A stretch of 17,571 bases of DNA from Hondaea fermentalgiana (Eukaryota > Sar > Bigyra > Thraustochytrida > Thraustochytriidae): positions 205,516 to 223,086 of the forward strand of contig NPFB01000035.1 in NCBI GenBank assembly GCA_014084085.1, in the 5' to 3' direction. Position 1 is the first letter of the stretch; every line of letters starts with the position of its first letter. Below, one piece after another: positions 9,101 through 15,143 of the stretch. The translations under genes and the position numbers were made by a program. The notes below the pieces were generated by a model. The model saw only the letters and a program-made list of their open reading frames with translations. It had not been told where the DNA came from and made no database searches.

Positions 9101-11726
9101 CTGACGATCTAGCGTCATCTGAATCTTCATACGCGTCACCATGATAGAGCTCGCCGAGATACTTGTCTCCATCGTCAGCAGAAGCTCTGTTCGCCCTCAG
9201 CATTGATTGGCGAGGAGGTCCTTCGTCATCAGTTGTAAATGAAAAATCCTCCGAAGGTGGCGCTGAACGGTCTTTCTTGTCCGCTTCACCATGGCGAGCA
9301 ATGGCCCTGGATGAGTGTTGCCCATCGTCATCGCTCTCGAGCGTCACACCTGCATCAACGGCGCCGGCCCACAAATTCGAGTGACGAAGACGACTATTGT
9401 CGAGGTGAGAGTCTTCAAAGTGAAAATTAGCCTCCTCGCGGTGACTTGCCGTTTGCGTCGCGCGGTCACTTGTGCGCTCATCAAGATCACCCAAAAGATT
9501 CGCAATAAAGCTACGTTCATCATCCACTGATGTGTGCGAGGCCATGGGGTTTGACCATGCGAAGAGTGGCACGTCCACGTCCGAGGTGCCCCAGATGCTG
9601 GCAATGTGATTGTGGGCGCTTGCACCAAGATTGTACGTATTTTGGTCGCGTCCAAGACCATGATTCTGATGCTCCGCAGAGCCTGCGTGCAGCGAATCAG
9701 AAGAAAATTCGACAATCGAGTTGGACTGGCCCGCATCGGCACTTGGAGCTTGCGCTGATGTTGACCCTGACGTTGGCGCTGGCGCTGGTGACGGCGCTGT
9801 CGCCTGACCTGGCGCTGGCGGCGGTGCTGGGAGGCCGTCGAAACCTGGTGTCGATAATTCGTCGACGCGAGGAAGTGGCTCGGTCACGGTGGAGCGCGAA
9901 GGGCTGCTACTTCGGCTACTACCATTGCTTTTGACATTGTTCGTACTGCTGGCAACACCAAAACGTGTGGCGTGTATACTCCTGCTCTTACTGCTACCGT
10001 TACTTCTCACCTCGTCGTTGTCATTATCCTTTTCACAGTTGCCTTCATCGCTGCTGCTGCTCGTACGCTTTGTACAATTGTCACAACCTTTTCCGGGAAA
10101 TGCACCGCGTGTTTCTGATGTCTTTTGCGAGCCAGCGATCTGCCATCCTGGAGATGACGGATTGAGTTCGACCTCCTGCGTTGGCTTGCTGTTCGAAAGA
10201 GAAGGCTTTTCCAGGACGGGAGGCATGGGCGACGCGGCCGACAGGGAAGACACATAACGACCATTCGTCGGCGAACCAGACGCAGCATCCTCGTGGGTCT
10301 GTAGCGAGGGCGAGGGCGAGGGCGAGGGGGATGGCGCGGACGAGGCGGCGGCGCTACGAGACTTGTTCTTTTTTCGTTTGCGCTTGGCGGATTTCTTGGA
10401 AGGGGTCTGCGACTTTTCAGTAGCATTTGAATTGTCAGATGCCCCTTCGCAGAGATTTTCAATCAACATCTGACGCCAGGCGCTCTCCACGGCAGTCTGT
10501 AGTATAGAAAGGAGCTCTGACCGGAGTGACCCAAGAGCAAAGAGACCTGGTTCGCGAGGCTCAAAGTTGGCCTGCGCAAATGCAGCAAGTGGCTCAATGA
10601 CTCTGCGAAATGCTGAGTGTCCTTCCGGGGGCGCGCGATGAGCGATGAGAAGCGCATCGGCAATGTCAAAGGCAAGATCGCCGTAGGCGCTCGACGCAAA
10701 CTTAGATAAATGCATGGCATGGGCCCCAATACCGCGGAGGTCGATCTCCGTTCGCGCGCACACGTACTTAATCTGAAGCCGCTTCCAGGCTTTACACAGA
10801 GCAATGCCCGACGCCCCATTGCTCCACAGCACTGCGGACTGACGCTCGGAAGGCAACATCTGGAACCAACTCCATGCCTCTTGTGTATGCGCATGAGCTG
10901 ACTGAGACGTTTGATCCTTCCAGCGGACACGCGCAATTCGACGCGTGGCAAAGGCGTGCCATATCTGCATCTCGATGCGGCTCGCGAGGTAAGCACCTGC
11001 AGGAATCCACCCAGCGCGCGCAAGCCAATCGGCCTGCTCAACATAGTCAAGTTGCTTCGTTTGTGCCACTTTGGGAATGCTCTCCGTACAAAGAAATGCT
11101 CCGAGGGACACACGCTGCAGAAGCGCAAAAAACGCTTGCGGATCGCGCACGAGACTGGCGTTGCAGAACTCGATGCGATCCGTTCCAACCAGTCGAAAAG
11201 ACTCAAGCAGCTCTTCGGATGCGACATATGCATCGAGCTCGACCGGAGAAAGGAGAGGCACAAAGCATTCCCAGCGATTGGAAATCATTCTCGTACGACG
11301 AAAGACGAAATCGATTTGCTTGCGCGAGATCAAAAGCGAAAAGCTCGCCGTGTTGGGCCGTCGTCGGAGTTCGCCTCGCAGGACGAGAGGCGACTCGAGA
11401 TCAAACGCGCGTGCGCCCGATTCCCAGGTTCTGTCCTTGATCATCTGGAGCATGTCGCAAAGCGTCTTGACCGAGATCTCGTCGGAGATTGCGAGCACGG
11501 CCAATCTCTCCTCCACCTTGAGCCCTGTGAACCAGGCTCTGGCGCGGCGGCCTGCCTCGCCAATCTCCTCGTCGCCCGCGCTTGCGTCGGAGTTCGCCGC
11601 GCCCATTTGGCCCTGGCTGGCAGGGGCCAGAAAGGCATATCGAGAGGCGCGCGACCTCACCCGCGCCGTGCGCGAGCGGAGCAGCAGCGCGTGCACGAGG
11701 TCATCGTGCGGTCGTGAAGGGTCCAT
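6102..11726 (-). CDS. Giant non-canonical poly(A) polymerase (Trf4/PAPD5-type nucleotidyltransferase) with long N-terminal extension
   Basis: The 1874-residue product carries a complete polymerase-beta-type nucleotidyltransferase and PAP-associated domain in its last ~420 residues. Catalytic signature: YGSCASGLSLPDGDLDLVIC, with G1511-S1512 and aspartates D1523 and D1525; the third aspartate is D1597 in VQLDISF. The central/PAP-associated part shows GGLSSYGLLLLVVVYLQ from 1646, LGHLLLGFLNFYGRHFD, and the nucleotide-recognition loop DPLSPGNNVGRNCF at 1792. These are hallmarks of TRAMP-type Trf4/PAPD5 enzymes, which add short A tails or mixed tails to RNAs for surveillance or mRNA stabilisation. 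Residues 60-430 look globular, with two WF-containing segments near 65 and 287, and match no family I recognise. Residues ~443-455 are Lys/Arg-rich and NLS-like. Most of 440-1450 is Ser/Asp/Gln-rich and probably disordered. The open frame continues 43 codons upstream without an ATG. The ATG at 11726 (GCGATGG) is chosen. Known Trf4 proteins are far shorter. Confidence 0.92.
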   Translation of the reverse strand: MDPSRPHDDLVHALLLRSRTARVRSRASRYAFLAPASQGQMGAANSDASAGDEEIGEAGRRARAWFTGLKVEERLAVLAISDEISVKTLCDMLQMIKDRTWESGARAFDLESPLVLRGELRRRPNTASFSLLISRKQIDFVFRRTRMISNRWECFVPLLSPVELDAYVASEELLESFRLVGTDRIEFCNASLVRDPQAFFALLQRVSLGAFLCTESIPKVAQTKQLDYVEQADWLARAGWIPAGAYLASRIEMQIWHAFATRRIARVRWKDQTSQSAHAHTQEAWSWFQMLPSERQSAVLWSNGASGIALCKAWKRLQIKYVCARTEIDLRGIGAHAMHLSKFASSAYGDLAFDIADALLIAHRAPPEGHSAFRRVIEPLAAFAQANFEPREPGLFALGSLRSELLSILQTAVESAWRQMLIENLCEGASDNSNATEKSQTPSKKSAKRKRKKNKSRSAAASSAPSPSPSPSPSLQTHEDAASGSPTNGRYVSSLSAASPMPPVLEKPSLSNSKPTQEVELNPSSPGWQIAGSQKTSETRGAFPGKGCDNCTKRTSSSSDEGNCEKDNDNDEVRSNGSSKSRSIHATRFGVASSTNNVKSNGSSRSSSPSRSTVTEPLPRVDELSTPGFDGLPAPPPAPGQATAPSPAPAPTSGSTSAQAPSADAGQSNSIVEFSSDSLHAGSAEHQNHGLGRDQNTYNLGASAHNHIASIWGTSDVDVPLFAWSNPMASHTSVDDERSFIANLLGDLDERTSDRATQTASHREEANFHFEDSHLDNSRLRHSNLWAGAVDAGVTLESDDDGQHSSRAIARHGEADKKDRSAPPSEDFSFTTDDEGPPRQSMLRANRASADDGDKYLGELYHGDAYEDSDDARSSGTESHDGPGRDDGLWTETTDAASHVETARSTTSIDTADVNESALEQREPVADGRTILVKENASLLKNERASPQKGEAATLKETGKATSLEAEDASLLENKKASLHESQHRPQLSAAGSETALTEMVTSTTELKDGSHSDDGEWTTISKRWRRRPFSADGHRRNSTASANEAGSRSSRSMNRRTSKRRNGSCGAASAIMEHEKTYTDDAAKRQTRFMRSDSSQSAISLGSTLNDEAVADQACESCLAKDREIASYQRADAEWRRSIEAKLDHITSVLDAVLAVKSSVSTPAMAPVSQVPVKNGAATANNLAGTASSSLNSTSYAAAAAAGTSARRPASGKRVVSTSSSAGMSVASVQQRGHAASIATPISSSSSLSSSSSSSALGTKTGLSRSGGVGKTSSPVPNGLRSAPQTPLARPRQLSQIEAPLADFYLPHQQQQQQQQQEGSHFAPGPMLDAVSSQYAMYYNTNAAGVLFTDPWFYPFPMDAVHGPMVHRRRPSVPFPREWHGQTLQEQLQQEIQDQEEQQQQEQQQRQMVDPAPPPPTHLRHHHHQQAQQAQAQSAGSTQMFRTSSAGAFWQGAPPTSMEGIHRLDLEIAGFVEACQTHRKQRLSAEGVIVERVTGVVRHLWPRATVKKYGSCASGLSLPDGDLDLVICLPKVMQDDIADEPGPLEGRNAIKMSWQQNLAEALRFAEWIDGDTVKTILTPVPIIKLTTLAPARVQLDISFQTDQHNGLATVKLVATLRKQHLALTPLLLILKKFLADRGLGYGYAGGLSSYGLLLLVVVYLQNGNPALATPAPRQNGTRIRSSSHGQFSHHAYPTTVNAHLGHLLLGFLNFYGRHFDAAAMGVSLAKGIFPRKSENYFTSASSDTESLPGRTSSFHLRERLGAPTSSQTRSSVQADASSFDSHRFDPVFIDDPLSPGNNVGRNCFRIASIQRAFMDASDVLRRALFGHAGQPTASPLLQKIVRWPSSSALSPRPKTGQPAAAASAPASAAVASS
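7505..7800 (-). repeat. Gln-rich tracts within the poly(A) polymerase gene
   Basis: Two CAG/CAA-rich stretches, about 7505-7566 (Gln/Glu mixture) and 7772-7800 (ten consecutive Gln), immediately precede the catalytic domain. They are in frame and likely encode a flexible, possibly condensate-prone linker. A Ser tract from TCG/TCA codons lies further N-terminal at about 7960-8000. Confidence 0.8.
8783..8932 (-). repeat. Degenerate 7-9-residue peptide repeat inside the poly(A) polymerase
   Basis: Residues ~932-981 consist of about six short units of the form Lys/Glu-x-x-(x)-Ala-Ser/Thr-Leu/Pro-x, for example KENASLL, KNERASP, EAEDASLL, ENKKASLH. The underlying DNA repeats GAAGC[A/T/C]T motifs and is clearly more AT-rich than the flanking coding sequence. 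Its function is unknown. The charge pattern would suit a helical or linear binding repeat. Confidence 0.65.
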
Positions 11727-12000
11727 CGCCGCCGCTGCGAGGCGCTGCGCTCCGCCGCGAGGCGCCCCGCGGCCCGGTCTGCGTTGAGGAAAAAAAAAGG
11801 CAAGAAGAGAATGAGAATGAAAAAGCGGCAAGTGCGCAACGCAAAAAAAAAGCACTTTTGCGTTGCGCGCTCTGATCCGTTCGCCTGGCGCCGGGTGACT
11901 CGGACGCGGGCGGGCGGTCCATGCATGGTCTTTTACAGTTTGTACTCCAAGGCCACGGATCTTGCTTTATTCCTTTGGGAGAAAAAGACGACTGTGATCA
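11727..12000. promoter_or_regulatory. Divergent promoter between poly(A) polymerase and EF-hand genes
   Basis: Both genes read outward from this short region. It contains purine-rich and A-rich tracts (A8-A9 runs near 11790 and 11843-11851), a perfect 13-bp inverted repeat, and GC-rich boxes. A poly-pyrimidine ACAG at about 11931-11938 resembles a splice acceptor and may belong to a 5'UTR intron of the EF-hand gene. No TATA box is obvious. Confidence 0.55.
11834..11868. promoter_or_regulatory. Perfect 13-bp inverted repeat (hairpin or palindromic site)
   Basis: The left arm GCGCAACGCAAAA (11834-11846) is exactly complementary to the right arm TTTTGCGTTGCGC (11856-11868), with a 9-base loop. 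It lies about 110 bp upstream of the poly(A) polymerase ATG and about 135-200 bp upstream of the EF-hand start. It could act as a dimeric transcription-factor site in the shared promoter, or as an RNA stem-loop in the polymerase 5'UTR. Confidence 0.75.
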
Positions 12001-12117
12001 ATGTGCAGAGCCTCATTCCTTGTTTGGACGGTGGCTCGCAAGAGCTTTGTCACGATAGAGGAGTATGCGTCGCTGGCCGTCGACGCGATGGAGAAGCGAG
12101 GAAAGCATTCTTGCCAG
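12001..12117 (+). other. Candidate 5' exon (12001-12062) plus 55-nt intron (12063-12117) of the EF-hand gene
   Basis: An ATG at 12001, preceded by an in-frame TGA at 11995, opens 20 codons plus two bases. A donor GTATGCGT follows at 12063 and an acceptor TTGCCAG ends at 12117. Splicing joins the frame exactly to the EF-hand frame at the acidic stretch DDGPAVDDEEQDEADRW. The donor resembles the GTATG donor of the PDCD5 intron nearby. If correct, the first 18 residues of the unspliced open frame, which are unusually Arg/Trp-rich, are intronic. Against it, the ATG at 12001 has T at -3 whereas the ATG at 12065 has A at -3. Confidence 0.4.
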
Positions 12118-13159
12118 TGATGGTCCTGCCGTCGACGACGAAGAACAAGACGAAGCAGACCGCTGGGAGCGCAATGTGCAGACGCTCGAAAATACTGAAC
12201 GTGATCCTAAATCGAACAACCACAAGTCAAAGCAAAAGACAAGGCATCGTCTGCTGGAGAAAAGCGACAGCAAGCCTCTTCTCACTCGACTCTTGAGCTT
12301 GCGGCAATCCAAGGGTGGAAAACGCAGCAGCTCGCAAAAACGTGCTCGAGTCAGCCATGAGTGGTACAATAACGCAGTCGAAAGTTGTGGAAGTGAAGCG
12401 AGCAGCGTTGGACGACGAAGCTATTCATCCTCGGCCGCAGAGGCAGATGACGAGTATGAGTCGATCTGCACCGAGGATGAGATCAAAGATACACGGGGCC
12501 TGCCCGAAAACGATAAATTTGACATTCTTCGTTTGAAGCGCTTGTGCGACCAGTACAGTCTCACGCCGCGGCACATTCGCCGCTTATTCCAGTTGTTCAA
12601 ACGTTTGGACAGCGACAGATCCGGAACCGTGGACAAAGCAGAACTTTTTGCTTGGCTTGATGAGCCCCTCAACCTATTCTCTCGAAAACTATTTGAGCTG
12701 GTGGATGTCCCTCGCAAGGGTCATTTAGATTTCGTGGCCTTTTGCAAAGTTCTCGTCACGTACGCCCTCTTTGGCAAGGACGACATTCTACGGTATTGCT
12801 TTTATGCATTTGATAGCAATTCCAATGGCTGCATTGACCATAATGAACTCCATCAGCTCGTCTCACTCTTGCACGGTGACGAGGAACAGCGATTCTACAA
12901 TATTGAGCTCGTTTTGCAAAAGTTTGACCAGAACTTGGACGGCGTCATCAACTTTGAGGAGTTTCAGCAGATCAATCGGCAACATCCCTATGTGCTTTAT
13001 CCGGCCTTTCGCATGCAAAAGCGAATCGAGGAGAAGACCTTTGGTTCACGGTGGTGGTACCGACAGCGCAGGCGACTTTTGAGAGAAAAGAGGGGCGCTG
13101 TGTCTGTCTCTGCCACGCTTGGGAAAATATACAAGCAATGGCTCCCTCGCTCGACGTAA
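12065..13159 (+). CDS. EF-hand calcium-binding protein
   Basis: The 364-residue product has a disordered, Ser/Lys/acidic N-terminal half and four EF-hand modules at about 170-305. Loop 1 (DSDRSGTVDKAE, 182-193), loop 3 (DSNSNGCIDHNE, 250-261) and loop 4 (DQNLDGVINFEE, 288-299) keep acidic ligands at positions 1, 3, 5 and 12 and the Gly at 6. Loop 2 (around 213-224, DVPRKGHLDF) is degenerate and unlikely to bind calcium. The arrangement resembles calcineurin-B/NCS-type sensors. It ends with a family-like YPAFRMQKRIEEKTFGSRWW helix. It probably acts as a calcium sensor whose target is unknown. The start may really be an upstream exon at 12001. A second coding-like frame runs past the stop, so the 3' end may be mis-framed. 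The EF-hand core is secure. Confidence 0.9.
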   Translation: MRRWPSTRWRSEESILASDGPAVDDEEQDEADRWERNVQTLENTERDPKSNNHKSKQKTRHRLLEKSDSKPLLTRLLSLRQSKGGKRSSSQKRARVSHEWYNNAVESCGSEASSVGRRSYSSSAAEADDEYESICTEDEIKDTRGLPENDKFDILRLKRLCDQYSLTPRHIRRLFQLFKRLDSDRSGTVDKAELFAWLDEPLNLFSRKLFELVDVPRKGHLDFVAFCKVLVTYALFGKDDILRYCFYAFDSNSNGCIDHNELHQLVSLLHGDEEQRFYNIELVLQKFDQNLDGVINFEEFQQINRQHPYVLYPAFRMQKRIEEKTFGSRWWYRQRRRLLREKRGAVSVSATLGKIYKQWLPRST

Positions 13160-13726
13160 TTGAGCCGCAGCTAAAAGACGTCGGCAAGAGCGTAAGAATT
13201 TGGCCAGAATTGCATGCGCGAGTCTCTCCACGCCAAGATATTTCCAAAAGAGTGATGAAGATGTTGAACCATGCATGCGATGAGCATTTTGCGTAACAAG
13301 GAGACAGACAGTCGCAGCCGACAACAAAGCAAACATTTTGCATACGAGTTTCACATTATGGCGTTTCTTTGTGAGAAAACTGACATACACACACAAACGC
13401 GTGCAGCCACGAGGCCAGGTATCTATCTGGCTTGGCATTTCTCGCAAGAACGTCACAAGCTTTACTTTTCCAGCGCGTGTTCGGCCAATCGATTGAGCGA
13501 CACTTTCAACATTCGTTCGCGCAATAAGGAATAAGAAATGAAAGGAATTGTAAGGCTCCCTCGCTTCCAAGGCCTCGCAACAAGGCTTCGCAACAATGCA
13601 GGGGCTCCGTCCGTACGCAGCCCGCTTGTGCCGCGAATGAACCTGGCCTGGCATACCTAGCTTGAGGTGGTAGAAAATGGAATCTGCCGTGTCCTTTCGG
13701 CCTTCCCGAAAAAGAAAAGGAACAGT
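13160..13726. other. Convergent intergenic region (EF-hand / PDCD5)
   Basis: This holds the 3' flanks of two convergent genes. The first ~135 bases stay open in another frame (to 13296) with coding-like composition. The remainder (13300-13726) has scattered ACAC and purine runs and AATAAG-type hexamers near 13523-13535 that could act in polyadenylation. Two near-repeats of GGC(C/T)TCGCAACAA lie at about 13570-13594. No RNA gene is recognisable. Confidence 0.5.
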
Positions 13727-14210
13727 TTAGAGAAGATCGTCGTCGTTGTCGTCGCTGTCGTCGTCGAAATAGGATTTGCGCTGGATGGTGACCTTGCTGG
13801 CAGCAGCCTTTAGTCGACTCTCTTCTTCAAGCATAGTCTTGACACGCTCCTCGTTGACTGCCTCCTGAATCTGTCCGGAGCGAGCAGCATTGAGCAGCTT
13901 CATTTGCACCTTTTCAGCGACGTCGGGCTTGACGATGCCAACACGCTTGAGGCGGTCCAAGGCTTCGGGCTTCATGATTCGCGAGAGCATTTCTTCCCGC
14001 ATTTCCTTTTCCTGCTGCTTGCGAGCCTCAAGCTCTTGCATGTTTTCCTGCGTGATTTGCTTGCCGCCGAGCTACGGGTGAGAGAGATCGGGGCGTTGAG
14101 TGCGCGCTGGTCAGTGGACAGAGTCCGGCATTGTCTCATCAAGGGAATAGAATGTTTCAACATACCTGTTGCTGCAGCTCTTGGATCTTCTTTTGCGCTT
14201 CCTCGTCCAT
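13727..14210 (-). CDS. PDCD5: PDCD5 / TFAR19-family protein, two exons
   Basis: The gene has exon 1 at 14210-14166 (15 codons, MDEEAQKKIQELQQQ), an intron at 14165-14072, and exon 2 at 14071-13727. Together they give 129 residues, close to human PDCD5 (125). Exon 2 shows the family core: a basic helix (EARKQQEKEMREEMLSRIM), then PEALDRLKRVGIVKPDVAEKVQ, aligning with the LxxLALVKPEKTKAVE region of PDCD5. Next come MLLN/IQEAVNEE-like helices, VTIQRKSYFDDDSDDNDDDLL and an acidic tail, as in the human protein. PDCD5 is a conserved helical-bundle protein of archaea and eukaryotes. It is reported to bind the chaperonin TRiC/CCT and to promote apoptosis in animals; its role in protists is unclear. 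The start has an ideal ACAATGG context. Without exon 1 the open frame begins at an internal Met, so a single-exon model would lose 25 residues. Confidence 0.93.
14072..14165 (-). other. Spliceosomal intron of PDCD5 (94 nt)
   Basis: On the coding strand the intron starts CAG|GTATGTTG and ends CCCGTAG|CTCGG. It is phase 0 and contains an in-frame stop. Removing it joins two segments that both match the PDCD5 N-terminal helix region. A TTGAT-type branch-point candidate is present, but its position cannot be fixed by eye. Confidence 0.88.
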
Positions 14211-14503
14211 TGTGCCTGGTGTTTGAGTGCGCGCCGCGCGTCTCCCTGCTCTTCTTTCACGTGCAAGCCCGTGTGCGCGAACCTGAAATCTCGATCAACG
14301 AACGACCTTGCGTCTCGCGTCTGCCTACGTGCCAGCACGCGCGCGAGCGTGGCACGGAGCGGGGGCTTCAGTCGCGTGTGCACGGGGTTGCGACAGAGAG
14401 GGTTGCTCGGTGCGCGTTGCGTGAGAGCCGCTACGGCCTTGTTGTTTTGTTCTTCTTTCTTGTCAAGTCACCACGGTTTTTTGTTTTGTTGAACGGTTTT
14501 TGG
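14211..14503 (-). promoter_or_regulatory. PDCD5 upstream region
   Basis: This short region upstream of the PDCD5 start is moderately GC-rich with CGCG-containing boxes and T-rich runs towards 14460-14500. No protein-coding frame in it has recognisable content. It ends at the (GCTT)10 microsatellite, which reads as (AAGC)n on the PDCD5 sense strand, similar to the AAGC/GAGC units upstream of DPH5. Confidence 0.4.

Positions 14504-14504
<1 letters not shown>

Positions 14505-14544
<40 letters not shown>
14505..14544. repeat. (GCTT)10 microsatellite
   Basis: Ten perfect GCTT units occur without interruption. On the minus strand they translate to Lys-Gln-Ala-Ser repeats in an open frame, which I judge to be an artefact. 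The tract lies about 300 bp upstream of PDCD5. Confidence 0.97.
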
Positions 14545-14656
14545 CTCATAGGCCGCGACAGGTAGAAAGGAGGCAAGGAGGAAGGAGACGCAGGACTCGA
14601 TAGACTCCAGCTTGCAAACGTTGAGGCCACGGAGAGCTGGAATGGTGAGCTGTGAC

Positions 14657-14886
14657 GCATAGAAAACCACGTCTGGAGCTGACAAGCTGCAAGTCATGCG
14701 CCCCAGACGGATTTTGCACCATCACAGCTCGCCGCGATGCAAAGAGATCAACGGTTGGAGCTGATTAGCTGCAAGTTATGCGCCCCGGGCGGATTTTGCA
14801 CCATCACAGCTCGCCGTAGTGCATAGAGAACCACGTCGAGTGCTAATAAATTGCAAGTTATGCTCCCCTGTGGTTTTTGCAGACAA
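14657..14886. repeat. Tandem ~82-bp repeat, two good copies and a degraded third
   Basis: Copies start at 14657, 14739 and 14821, giving an exact 82-bp period. Copies 1 and 2 agree at about 68 of 82 positions, with the block GGATTTTGCACCATCACAGC identical in both. Copy 3 retains GCATAGAGAACCACGTC and TGCAAGTTATG but diverges and stops after TTTTTGCAGACA. Just before copy 1, GGTGAGCTGTGAC (14644-14656) is nearly the reverse complement of the ATCACAGCTCGCC inside each copy, giving terminal-inverted-repeat-like flanks. The array is non-coding and belongs to no repeat family I recognise. Confidence 0.85.
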
Positions 14887-14910
14887 TTAGGCCCATTGAA
14901 GACAGCGAAT

Positions 14911-14965
14911 GGAATGAAATGAAATGAAATGAAATGAAATGAAATGAAATGAAATGAAATGAAAT
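14911..14965. repeat. Pentanucleotide array (GAAAT)n, 11 units
   Basis: The array begins with one GGAAT unit, followed by ten perfect GAAAT units. It sits directly between the 82-bp repeat array and a coding-like fragment. On the minus strand it would encode alternating Phe/Ile/Ser/His, which is not credible as protein. Confidence 0.97.
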
Positions 14966-15125
14966 GTTGCGCAGTACCATCCATCCATTCTTCACCGCAC
15001 TGCTGCTCTGGCGTCTGGGAAGGCACAAACCCCATGGTTTTAAAATTGGCGCGTGCTTTGTGGGACAACGTTTCGTCTTCGTCCTTGCGCTTGACGAAAG
15101 TATCACCGTCCGTCTTGTACTTGCT
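14966..15125 (-). pseudogene. Coding-like fragment of unknown origin downstream of the DUF5107 gene
   Basis: On the minus strand, between a TGA (15126-15128) and the GAAAT array, one frame reads about 52 residues of ordinary, charged protein-like sequence (for example GDTFVKRKDEDETL and KARANFKTMGFVPSQTPEQQ). It then runs into the repeat. It has no ATG near its upstream end. It could be a terminal exon, a decayed gene or element fragment, or chance. I recognise no family. Confidence 0.3.
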
Positions 15126-15143
15126 TCATTCCACTGCCGCAAG

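Noticed and set aside
10911..11787. Two overlapping plus-strand frames of 268 and 238 codons
   Set aside because: They are shadows of the polymerase N-terminus, with no recognisable domain or conserved motif.
11727..11855. Upstream extension of the polymerase frame by 43 codons
   Set aside because: It would need a GTG start. The first ATG, at 11726, has a good Kozak context, and the extension crosses the promoter hairpin and A-rich tract.
14463..14697. Minus-strand frame encoding repeated Lys-Gln-Ala-Ser
   Set aside because: It is the (GCTT)10 microsatellite read as protein, with no start context or homology.
14657..14886. Direct repeats considered as a CRISPR array
   Set aside because: The repeats are contiguous ~82-bp units without unique spacers, and the locus is eukaryotic.
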